Below, piece by piece: positions 1 through 7,611 of a stretch of 64,000 bases of DNA (the first letter of the stretch is position 1; each line of letters begins with the position of its first letter). The DNA is taken from assembly GCF_041051975.1 (NCBI RefSeq), contig NZ_CP163435.1, forward strand, positions 7,729,001 through 7,793,000, in the 5' to 3' direction. The position numbers and the translations under genes were made by a program. This DNA comes from Streptomyces sp. R21 (GTDB lineage: Bacteria > Actinomycetota > Actinomycetes > Streptomycetales > Streptomycetaceae). Below the pieces are notes generated by a model, which made no database searches, had not been told where the DNA came from, and saw only the letters and a list, made by a program, of their open reading frames with translations.

Positions 1-1
1 C

Positions 2-1042
2 GGCGGGCTGCCCGACGTCGGCGGCGTGGGCACCGCGATGCTCGCCGAGATCGGGGTGCAGGGCGCGCTGGAGCCGCTCGACAGCCGGCTCGACAAGAGC
101 ACGCTGAAGGGCAAGCTGAGCCAGAACCTGATCGACAGCAGCCGGGCCGCGGGCGCCGGCGACAAGCTCCTGCAGATTCCGACCTCGTCCAACAACGGCA
201 CGCTGTGGTACCGCACCGACCTGTTCAGGGCGGCCGGCCTGGACGCGCCGACCACCTGGACGAAGTTCTACGCGGCCGCCGACAAGCTCACGAACAAGGG
301 CAAGAACCGGTTCGGCTTCACCATCCGCGGCGGTGAGGGATCCATCGCGCCGGCCCTGGACGCGGCGTACAGCCAGAGCGGCATCACCTCGTTCTGGAAC
401 GGCGACAAGACCACGGTCAACGACCCGAAGAACATCGCCGCGCTGGAGAAGTACGTCGCGCTCTACAAGAAGGACACCCCGTCCGCCGACGTCAACAACG
501 ACTTCACCAAGATGGTCGCCCAGTGGGACAGCGGCACCATCGGCATGCTGAGCCACAACCTCGGTTCCTACCAGGACCACCTGAAGGCCCTGGGCGCGGG
601 CAAGTTCAGGGGTCTTCCCAGCCCGACGCAGGACAACGGCTCACGCGTGCAGATCTCCAACCCGGTCGACGGGCTGAGCGTGTTCAAGTCCAGCAAGAAC
701 AAGACGGCCGCCTGGAAGTTCATCGAGTTCGCCGTCTCGCACGAGGAGAACTCCAAGTACAACGAGTCGGCGGGGCAGATCCCGGCGAACACCGAGGCCG
801 CGCAGGACGCCTGGATCCAGAAGTCCGAGCCGACGAAGCTCGCGGCGGCGGCGCTGAACGGCGGCGACACGAAGATCGTGCAGCTGCCGTACTACCTGCC
901 GGACTGGGCCACCATTTCCAAGTCCGACAACGAGCCGAACTTCCAGAAGGTGCTGCTCGGGAAGATGTCGGTGAAGGACTTCCTGAACACGCTGGCCGAA
1001 CAGCTCAACGCGGCGCAGGCCGACTGGAAGAAGAACGGATAG
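2..1042 (+). CDS. Sugar ABC transporter substrate-binding protein, 5' end missing
   Basis: The reading frame is open from the window edge, so the true start and signal peptide or lipobox lie upstream; about 347 C-terminal residues are present. The sequence looks like a family 1 extracellular solute-binding protein: LWYRTDLFRAAGLDAPTTW is the typical hinge-region motif, followed by FTIRGGEG, a GTIGMLSHNLGS segment and the AAWKFIEFAVS helix near the C-terminus. Such proteins capture mono- or oligosaccharides outside the membrane and deliver them to two permeases. No permease genes follow, so they probably lie upstream. The next genes degrade pectin, which suggests (inference) that the ligand is a pectin-derived sugar or oligogalacturonide. 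Confidence 0.85.
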   Translation, partial: GGLPDVGGVGTAMLAEIGVQGALEPLDSRLDKSTLKGKLSQNLIDSSRAAGAGDKLLQIPTSSNNGTLWYRTDLFRAAGLDAPTTWTKFYAAADKLTNKGKNRFGFTIRGGEGSIAPALDAAYSQSGITSFWNGDKTTVNDPKNIAALEKYVALYKKDTPSADVNNDFTKMVAQWDSGTIGMLSHNLGSYQDHLKALGAGKFRGLPSPTQDNGSRVQISNPVDGLSVFKSSKNKTAAWKFIEFAVSHEENSKYNESAGQIPANTEAAQDAWIQKSEPTKLAAAALNGGDTKIVQLPYYLPDWATISKSDNEPNFQKVLLGKMSVKDFLNTLAEQLNAAQADWKKNG

Positions 1043-1113
1043 CTCCGCTGGGGTTGCCGCCGTGCGGATCGGTCCGTGGTCTCTGACGTCGTTTGCCGAC
1101 CGCGGGCCGGTCC

Positions 1114-1170
1114 CTGGCTGATCGCGCCCGCGCGGCGGAGCCGCATGTCGATACAGCCCCGCGCCCCTGA
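1114..1170. repeat. Probable dispersed GC-rich intergenic repeat
   Basis: The spacer contains the series GGCGGAGCCGCAT, TCGATACAG and CCCCGCGCCCCT. I recall this series as a common intergenic sequence in streptomycetes. No second full copy was seen in this window, so the call rests on recollection rather than on a repeat pair. It ends about 37 bases before the acetylesterase start. Confidence 0.35.
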
Positions 1171-1207
1171 CCCAACTTCCGCACCCTCTGCTGAAAGGCA
1201 CACCGGC

Positions 1208-2014
1208 GTGTCACTTACCCGCAGACAGGTCACCACCGCGGCCCTCGCCGCCGTCCCTCTCGCCGTCGCGGCCTCGGCGCCCGCCTTCGCGGCGCCCGCT
1301 CCTCGACGGCACCGCACCCTCTACATCGCAGGTGACTCCACCGCCGCCCAGAAGTACACCGATGCCAAGCCCGAGACCGGGTGGGGCATGGCGCTTCCCT
1401 TCTTCCTGGGCCAGGGCCTGGAAGTCGCCAACCACGCGGTGAACGGGCGCAGTTCGAAGAGTTTCGTCGACGAGGGGCGGCTCGACGTCATCCTCGAAGC
1501 GATCCGGCCCGGCGACCTCCTGCTGATCCAGTTCGCGCACAACGACGAGAAGAGCGCCGACCCCACGCGCTACACCGAGCCCTGGACGACGTACCAGGAC
1601 TATCTGCGCCAGTACGTCGACGGAGCGCGGGCCCGCGGTGCCCGGCCGGTGCTCGCCACCCCCGTCGAGCGCAGGAGGTTCGACGCGGACGGCAACGCCG
1701 TGCCGACCCATGGCGACTACCCGGCAGCGATGCGCGCCCTCGCCGCGGAGGAGGGTGTGGCGCTGCTCGACATCCAGGCCCTGTCGCTCGCCCTGTGGCA
1801 GAAGCTCGGTGTCGAGGAGACCAAGAAGTACTTCAACTGGACCGCGACCGAGCAGGACAACACGCACTTCAACCCGCCCGGCGCGATCGCCGTGGCCCGG
1901 CTCGTCGCGGCCGGGCTGTTGCACCGCCGGGTGCTCGGGCCCCGGGACGTGCGGCGCCTCGACGACGAGATCCCCGAGTCGTGGATCACCTGGCTCGAGG
2001 GGACCACCCCGTAG
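1208..2014 (+). CDS. Secreted rhamnogalacturonan acetylesterase (SGNH/GDSL, CE12-like)
   Basis: Predicted to remove acetyl groups from rhamnogalacturonan I or pectin outside the cell, opening the backbone to lyases. The GTG start at 1208 is chosen because AAAGG lies about 10 bases upstream and the protein then begins with a twin-arginine-like signal (LTRRQ, then an alanine-rich core ending APAFA). The mature part opens with the GDSTAA block holding the nucleophile serine, then the NGRSSKS block, QFAHNDEK (block III) and the C-terminal DNTHFN block with the catalytic Asp and His. At 268 residues it is a normal size for this family. It starts the run of plus-strand pectin genes. The exact substrate is inferred from family and neighbours. 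Confidence 0.85.
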   Translation: MSLTRRQVTTAALAAVPLAVAASAPAFAAPAPRRHRTLYIAGDSTAAQKYTDAKPETGWGMALPFFLGQGLEVANHAVNGRSSKSFVDEGRLDVILEAIRPGDLLLIQFAHNDEKSADPTRYTEPWTTYQDYLRQYVDGARARGARPVLATPVERRRFDADGNAVPTHGDYPAAMRALAAEEGVALLDIQALSLALWQKLGVEETKKYFNWTATEQDNTHFNPPGAIAVARLVAAGLLHRRVLGPRDVRRLDDEIPESWITWLEGTTP

Positions 2015-2103
2015 GTCCCCTCGGTCCGAAGGCACCACCCCGTAAGCCCCCACTGGAGTTCCACCCGCGTCAGCCCCACTGAAGTCGAAAGAGGAGCCGC
2101 ACA

Positions 2104-3414
2104 GTGAACACACAGATATGGCATGAGCATGTCATTACAAAGGCCGCCGCGCTGATCGGCTGCACCGCCCTGGTGCTGTCCGTGACCGCCCAGTCCGCCC
2201 AGGCCGCCCCGTCCGCGGACGTGGCCCGCCAGACCCTTTCCGCGAACGACGGCTGGGGCTCCTACGGCACCGGCACCACCGGCGGCGCGAGTGCCGACGC
2301 CGCGCATGTGTACACCGTCACCACCTGGGCCGGGTTCAAGGCCGCGCTCAAGGACGGCGGCACCGCCCCGAAGATCATCAAGGTCAAGGGCACGATCGAC
2401 GCCAACGCCGAGGGCTGTGACTCCTTCGCGGCCGACGGGTACGACTTCGCCCAGTACCTCGCGGACTACGACCCGGCCGTGTGGGGCTACGACACCGAGG
2501 TCAGCGGCCCTCAGGAGGACGCGCGGGCCGCCTCCGCCGCCAACCAGGACACGGCCATCAAGGCGAACGTCCCCGCCAACACCACCATCATCGGCGTCGG
2601 CGGGAACGCCGGGTTCAAGGGCGCCAGCCTGCAGATCAAGGCCGTCGACAACGTCATCGTCCGCAACCTCGCCTTCGAGAGCCCCCTCGACTGCTTCCCG
2701 CAGTGGGACCCGACCGACACGGCCGTCGGCAACTGGAACTCCGAGTACGACAGCGCGGTCGTCTACGGCTCCACCCATGTCTGGCTGGACCACAACACGT
2801 TCACCGACGGCGACCACCCCGACAGCTCGCTGCCCAGCTACTTCGGCCGGATCTACGAGCAGCACGACGGCGAACTCGACATCGTCAAGGGCGCCGACTA
2901 CGTCACCGCCTCGTGGAACGTGTTCACCGACCACGACAAGACGATCCTGATCGGCAACAGCGACAGCGCGTCCACCGCCGCCGTCGACCGGGGCCACCTC
3001 AAGGTCACCTTCCACCACAACCTGTTCTCGAACCTGGTGGAGCGCGCGCCGCGCGTCCGCTTCGGCCAGGTCGACTCGTACAACAACCACTTCGTCGCCG
3101 ACGCCGGGTTCGCCTACAGCTACGGCATCGGCATGGAGTCCCAACTCGTCGCCGAGCACAACGCGTTCACACTGCCCGACGGGGTGAAGGCCGGGTCGAT
3201 CCTGAAGAAGTGGAAGGAGGCGCCGGTCACCGCCGCCGACAACTACGTCAACGGTGCGCCGACCGACCTCATCGCCGTGCACAACGCGGAGATCCCGGCC
3301 GAGACCCTGCAGTCGGGCGCAGGCTGGACGCCGACGCTGCGCACGAAGGTCGACGCGCCGAAGGCCGTTCCCGGCATCGTCGACCACCGCGCGGGTGCCG
3401 GAAAGGTCTGCTGA
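2104..3414 (+). CDS. Secreted pectate lyase, PL1 family
   Basis: Predicted to cleave de-esterified polygalacturonan by calcium-dependent beta-elimination. GTG start at 2104 with AGGAG about 8 bases upstream. The N-terminus carries a signal peptide ending QSAQA. The body shows the PL1 right-handed beta-helix pattern: IIGVGGNAGFKG, NVIVRNLAF, VWLDHNTFTDGDHPD (calcium-binding aspartates), VTASWNVFTDHDKTILIGN and HHNLFSNLVERAPRVRFG, which holds the catalytic arginine region, followed by the NNHF strand. Length 436 residues is normal. Only two bases separate its stop from the next start, so it is probably cotranscribed with the pectinesterases. Confidence 0.92.
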   Translation: MNTQIWHEHVITKAAALIGCTALVLSVTAQSAQAAPSADVARQTLSANDGWGSYGTGTTGGASADAAHVYTVTTWAGFKAALKDGGTAPKIIKVKGTIDANAEGCDSFAADGYDFAQYLADYDPAVWGYDTEVSGPQEDARAASAANQDTAIKANVPANTTIIGVGGNAGFKGASLQIKAVDNVIVRNLAFESPLDCFPQWDPTDTAVGNWNSEYDSAVVYGSTHVWLDHNTFTDGDHPDSSLPSYFGRIYEQHDGELDIVKGADYVTASWNVFTDHDKTILIGNSDSASTAAVDRGHLKVTFHHNLFSNLVERAPRVRFGQVDSYNNHFVADAGFAYSYGIGMESQLVAEHNAFTLPDGVKAGSILKKWKEAPVTAADNYVNGAPTDLIAVHNAEIPAETLQSGAGWTPTLRTKVDAPKAVPGIVDHRAGAGKVC

Positions 3415-3416
3415 CC

Positions 3417-4535
3417 GTGCGGGCAGCCATGGACCGCAGAACCTTCCTGGTCGCGAGTGCCGGCGCCGCGCTGGCGCTCGGCCTCGCGGCCCCCGCGCCC
3501 GCCCGCGCCGCGACGCGCCCGCGCTCCCGCTTCGGGCGCTACGGCTCGCCGTCCGCCCGCCTCACCGAGCGGACGCTGTACGTGGACGCGGGCGGCACCG
3601 GTGACTTCACAGGCGTCCAAGCCGCCGTGACCGCGGCGGCCGGCAGCGGGTACACGCTCGTCCTCGCCCCCGGCACCTACCGGGAGACCGTCGCCGTCGC
3701 CGCCACGGCGACGGAGATGACGTGGATCGGCGCCTCCGAGGACCCCCACGACGTCGTCGTCGTGTTCGACCACGCAGGCGGGACACCCAAGCCCGGCGGC
3801 GGCACCTACGGCACGACCGGCTCCGCGACCACGACCGTGCAGGCCGACGGATTCACCGCCCGCTGGATCACCTTCGCCAACGACTGGCTGCGCGCCGACC
3901 ACCCCGAGATCACCGGCACCCAGGCCGTCGCCATCAAGGTGCAGGGCGACCGCTCGGCCTTCCTGCACTGCCGCTTCCTCGGGCATCAGGACACGCTCTA
4001 CGCCGACTCGATGGCACTCGGCACCTTCGCCCGCCAGTACTTCGCACACTGCTACGTCGAAGGTGACGTCGACTTCGTCTTCGGCCGGGCCACCGCCGTC
4101 TACGAGCACTGCCACTTCCGTACGCTGAACCGCACCGACCTGGCCGCCGCCCCGTACGGCTTCGTGTTCGCCCCGTCCACGGCGGTCGCCAACCCGCGCG
4201 GCTACCTGGTGACCCATAGCCGGATCAGCAGCGAGGCGCCGGACGCGTACTACAAGCTCGCCCGCCCCTGGGTGCCCGGCTCGGACACCACCGCCCGCCC
4301 GATGCTCACCGTGCGCGACAGCGTTCTCGGCCCCGGCATCGACGCGGTCGCGCCCTACACCAACATGTCGGACACCTACCCGTGGCAGAACCAGCGGTTC
4401 GCCGAGTACCGCAACACCGGCCCCGGTGCCGTCGTCACGGTCCAGGCCAACCGGCCCCAACTCGCCGACGAGGAGGCCGAGTCGGCGATCCGCGAGGCCT
4501 ACCTCGGCGACTGGACCCCGTGGGAGAGGTGCTGA
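3417..4535 (+). CDS. Secreted pectinesterase (CE8), first of a tandem pair
   Basis: Predicted to hydrolyse methyl esters of pectin, producing the pectate used by the lyases. GTG at 3417 is preferred over ATG at 3429 because GAAAGG at 3401-3406 is then 10 bases away, against 22. The N-terminus is a signal of the RRTFLV type with an alanine-rich core. CE8 motifs are all present: QAVAIKVQGDR, GHQDTLY (Gln and Asp), GDVDFVFGRA (catalytic Asp) and LARPW (Arg and Trp). About 372 residues. It starts 2 bases after the PL1 stop and is followed after 1 base by a paralogue, suggesting a translationally linked operon. Confidence 0.92.
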   Translation: MRAAMDRRTFLVASAGAALALGLAAPAPARAATRPRSRFGRYGSPSARLTERTLYVDAGGTGDFTGVQAAVTAAAGSGYTLVLAPGTYRETVAVAATATEMTWIGASEDPHDVVVVFDHAGGTPKPGGGTYGTTGSATTTVQADGFTARWITFANDWLRADHPEITGTQAVAIKVQGDRSAFLHCRFLGHQDTLYADSMALGTFARQYFAHCYVEGDVDFVFGRATAVYEHCHFRTLNRTDLAAAPYGFVFAPSTAVANPRGYLVTHSRISSEAPDAYYKLARPWVPGSDTTARPMLTVRDSVLGPGIDAVAPYTNMSDTYPWQNQRFAEYRNTGPGAVVTVQANRPQLADEEAESAIREAYLGDWTPWERC

Positions 4536-4536
4536 G

Positions 4537-5556
4537 ATGAACCGACGCACCCTGCTGACGGGGATCGCCGGAGGGCTCGTCGCCGTCGGCACGACCCCCG
4601 CCTTCGCGGGCGAGCGCGGACGTACGCTCCACGTCCGTCCCGGCGAATCCGTGCAGGCCGCGGTGGACGCCGTCGACGGCAGCGGCTGGACCGTCGTCGT
4701 GCACCCGGGAACGTACCGCGAGGTCGTCAACATTCCTGCGGACAAGGCGGAGTTGACCGTTCGCGGTGCCACGTGCGACCCGCGCGACGTCGTCATCGTC
4801 TTCGACCACGCGAACGGCACGAGGAAGGCCGACGGCACGACCTACGGCACCGCGGGCTCCGCCACCTTCACCTCGGCGGCGCCCGGCCTGACCGTCCGCG
4901 ACCTGACGCTCGCCAACGACTGGCTGCGTGCCGACCACCCGGACATCACGGGCACGCAGGCGGTGGCCGCCTACACCAGCGGCGACCGGACGCACTTCGA
5001 CAACGTCCGGCTGCTGGCTCATCAGGACACCCTCTTCGTCGACACGACCGCGCTCGACGTCTTCGACCGGCAGTACTTCCGGCACTGCTACATCGAGGGC
5101 GACGTCGACTTCGTCTTCGGCCGGGCCACCGCCGTCTTCGAGCACTGCCACTTCCACACCCTGCAACGGGACGTGACCTTCACGCCCAAGGGCATGGTCT
5201 TCGCCCCCTCAACGGCCCGTGCCAACCCGCACGGCATCCTCGCCGTCCGCTCGCGCATCACCTCCGGTGCCGAGGACGCGGCGTACAGGCTGGCCCGGCC
5301 CTGGGTCCCGTCGTACGAGACGACCGCCTGGCCGTCCCTCGTCGTCCGGGACACCTCCATCGGGTCCGGGATCGACCCCGTCACCCCCTACACCAACATG
5401 CGCGACGCCTACCCCTGGCAGTCCATGCGCTTTCGCGAGTACCGCAACACCGGGCCGGGCGCCGTGATCACCGTTCCCGAAAACCGGCCCCAACTCACCG
5501 AATCCGAGGCCGCGTTGCACACCCCCGCCGGCTACCTCGGCGACTGGCGTCCCTGA
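4537..5556 (+). CDS. Secreted pectinesterase (CE8), second of a tandem pair
   Basis: Same predicted activity as the preceding gene and clearly a paralogue, with long matching blocks: TGTQAVAAY, AHQDTLFVD, GDVDFVFGRATAVFEHCHF and YRLARPWVP. ATG at 4537 lies 1 base after the previous stop, with GAGAGG about 7 bases upstream. The protein starts with an RRTLLTGIAGG Tat-like signal ending TPAFA. It has 339 residues and is shorter at the N-terminus than its neighbour. All active-site residues look intact, so both copies should be functional. The pair may differ in pH, substrate pattern or processivity, which cannot be told from sequence. Confidence 0.92.
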   Translation: MNRRTLLTGIAGGLVAVGTTPAFAGERGRTLHVRPGESVQAAVDAVDGSGWTVVVHPGTYREVVNIPADKAELTVRGATCDPRDVVIVFDHANGTRKADGTTYGTAGSATFTSAAPGLTVRDLTLANDWLRADHPDITGTQAVAAYTSGDRTHFDNVRLLAHQDTLFVDTTALDVFDRQYFRHCYIEGDVDFVFGRATAVFEHCHFHTLQRDVTFTPKGMVFAPSTARANPHGILAVRSRITSGAEDAAYRLARPWVPSYETTAWPSLVVRDTSIGSGIDPVTPYTNMRDAYPWQSMRFREYRNTGPGAVITVPENRPQLTESEAALHTPAGYLGDWRP

Positions 5557-5606
5557 AGAACCACAAGAAACCCCTCCCCACAGAACGACGAAAGGACCGC
5601 ACTCCT

Positions 5607-6719
5607 ATGTCTCGTCGTACCGCTCTCACCCTCGGCGCAGCCCTGGCCTTCGGCGCCGGGCTCGCCGTGCTCCCCACCCAGGCCCAGGCCGCGACCGTGG
5701 TCGTCAGCAACTCGACCGATCTGTCCAACGCCATCAAGAACGCCACCGCCGGCACCGTCATCCAGGTCCGCGGCGGCACGTACTACCCGACGGCCACACT
5801 CCAGTCGACGGCCAACGGCACCTCGTCGAGCCGGATCTCCCTCCAGCCGTACGGCTCGGAGACCGTGAAGATCGACGGCTCGTCGCTGCCCGACGGCGAC
5901 TGGATCTTCAAGCTGACCGCGGACTACTGGAACGTCTCGGGCATCACCTTCCAGAACTCGCCGGACAGCGCGGTCGTCTGCCAGTCCTGCACCGGCACGG
6001 TGTGGAGCAACATCAAGACCATCAACGGCGGCGATTCCGGCTTCACGCTCACCGGCGACGGCACGGTCAACAACACCGTCAAGAACATCGACTCCTACGG
6101 CAACTACGATCCAGCCAACCACGGCGAGAACGCGGACGGCGTCGCCGTGAAGTTCGGCTCCGGCACCGGGAACCTGATCACAGGAGCCCGCCTCTACAAC
6201 AACTCCGACGACGGCATCGACTTCTGGTCCTTCTCCTCGCCCGTCACCGTCGAGCACACCTGGTCCTTCGGCAACGGCAAGAACCGCTGGGGCGACTCGG
6301 CGTTCGCGGGCGACGGCAACGGCTACAAGCTCGGCGGCGACGGCGAGGTCGTCGCGCACGTCATCAACAACTCCGCGGCCTGGGACGACGCGGGCAACGG
6401 CTTCACCGAGAACTCCAACAAGGGCGCGATCGTCATCAACCGCACCACCGCCTACGCCAACGGCAAGTACGGCTACTACTTCGCCACCAGCTCCGCCAAG
6501 CTCGGCAAGAACCTCGCCGTGAGCAACGGCAGCGCGGCGGTCTCCAAGGGCTCCTCGGTCACCTCGTCCGGCAACAACTGGGACTCCGGCATCTCGACCC
6601 CGTCCTTCGTCTCCACGGACGCCTCGACCTGCTACAACGCCCGCAAGTCGGACGGCTCGCTGCCCGCGACCACCTTCCTGACGACCGGGAGCACGACCAT
6701 CGGCGCGACGATGAACTGA
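5607..6719 (+). CDS. Secreted right-handed beta-helix pectate lyase (PL9-like), copy 1
   Basis: Predicted extracellular pectate or pectin lyase. ATG at 5607 with GAAAGG upstream gives 370 residues and a signal peptide ending TQAQA. The body is a repetitive parallel beta-helix: VIQVRGGTYYPTATL, SRISLQPYGSETVKIDGS, DSGFTLTGDG, ENADGVAVKFGSGTGN and DDGIDFWSFSSPVTVEHTW, all characteristic of PL9-type proteins, where aspartates bind calcium and a lysine is the base. A near-identical layout occurs at 10066-11220. It follows the pectinesterase by about 50 bases on the same strand. Confidence 0.85.
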   Translation: MSRRTALTLGAALAFGAGLAVLPTQAQAATVVVSNSTDLSNAIKNATAGTVIQVRGGTYYPTATLQSTANGTSSSRISLQPYGSETVKIDGSSLPDGDWIFKLTADYWNVSGITFQNSPDSAVVCQSCTGTVWSNIKTINGGDSGFTLTGDGTVNNTVKNIDSYGNYDPANHGENADGVAVKFGSGTGNLITGARLYNNSDDGIDFWSFSSPVTVEHTWSFGNGKNRWGDSAFAGDGNGYKLGGDGEVVAHVINNSAAWDDAGNGFTENSNKGAIVINRTTAYANGKYGYYFATSSAKLGKNLAVSNGSAAVSKGSSVTSSGNNWDSGISTPSFVSTDASTCYNARKSDGSLPATTFLTTGSTTIGATMN

Positions 6720-6816
6720 GCCGACCTGAGGACGCGAGGCCCTTTTGTCTGTGGAGTATGTATCGATCAGGCAACGAGCCTCGCGTTCAGGGGGGTGACG
6801 CGCGTAGAAACCTGTC

Positions 6817-7611
6817 ATGCATAAGCCACTCCGTATCGCGGCAATCGCCGCCACCTGTGCCGTCGCCGGTGCCGCCCTGTACGGCACCGGTGTCGCCACC
6901 GCCGATCAGTCGACGGCGAACTCGACGCACGAGCCCTACAACATCGGGCTCCTGGTCAAGGACATCGACACTTACTACGGCACCACGCTCGACAGCAACG
7001 GCGTGTACCAGGCGTCCCCGGACAGCCAGTACGCCAAGGACCTGGCGCGCATCGACTCCGACGCCAAGAAGTACATCGACAAGGCGGCGCGCAAGGCCCA
7101 CCACCGGGGCGAGAACCCGGCGGTCGTCTTCGACATCGACGACACGCTGCTGCTCTCCCTCGACTACGAGAAGAAGACCAACTACACGTACAACGGCACC
7201 ACTTGGGCCGACTACGTGAACAAGGCGGACCGCCCGGCCGTCTTCGGCACCCCCGAGCTCGTCGCGTACGCGCAGTCGAAGGGTGTCGAGGTCTTCTACA
7301 ACTCGGGCCTGAGCGAGGCGCAGCGCTCCGCCGCGGTCGCGAACCTCAAGAAGGTCGGCGCCGACATCAACCTCGACGCCGACCACATGTTCCTGAAGGA
7401 CAAGGCGAACCCGCCGGCGTACCTGAGCTCCTGTGCCACCCCGGGTACCTGGACCTGCACGACCGTGCAGTACAAGTCCGGCACCCGTCAGCACATCGAG
7501 GACCTCGGGTACGACGTCGTCGCCAACTTCGGTGACCAGTACTCGGACCTCGAGGGTGGCTACGCCGACAAGACGTACAAGCTTCCGAACCCCACGTACT
7601 TCGTGAGCTAG
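6817..7611 (+). CDS. Secreted HAD-family acid phosphatase
   Basis: Predicted phosphomonoesterase acting outside the membrane. The N-terminus is a signal peptide (hydrophobic core IAAIAATCAVAGAAL). HAD motif I is clear in VVFDIDDTLLLSL (nucleophile and acid aspartates); motif II is in VFYNSGLSE; late motifs occur around FLKDKAN and NFGDQYSDLEGG. The class IIIB-like arrangement and 264 residues fit the bacterial HAD acid phosphatase family. No convincing Shine-Dalgarno was seen at normal spacing; a run of six G lies about 20 bases upstream. Its TAG stop overlaps the stop of the convergent GH43 gene by four bases. The link to pectin use is only positional. Confidence 0.8.
   Translation: MHKPLRIAAIAATCAVAGAALYGTGVATADQSTANSTHEPYNIGLLVKDIDTYYGTTLDSNGVYQASPDSQYAKDLARIDSDAKKYIDKAARKAHHRGENPAVVFDIDDTLLLSLDYEKKTNYTYNGTTWADYVNKADRPAVFGTPELVAYAQSKGVEVFYNSGLSEAQRSAAVANLKKVGADINLDADHMFLKDKANPPAYLSSCATPGTWTCTTVQYKSGTRQHIEDLGYDVVANFGDQYSDLEGGYADKTYKLPNPTYFVS

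Noticed and set aside
1717..3387. Minus-strand open frame of 556 codons across the acetylesterase and PL1 genes
   Set aside because: Shadow of two well-supported genes, low-complexity composition, crosses an intergenic spacer with a Shine-Dalgarno for PL1.
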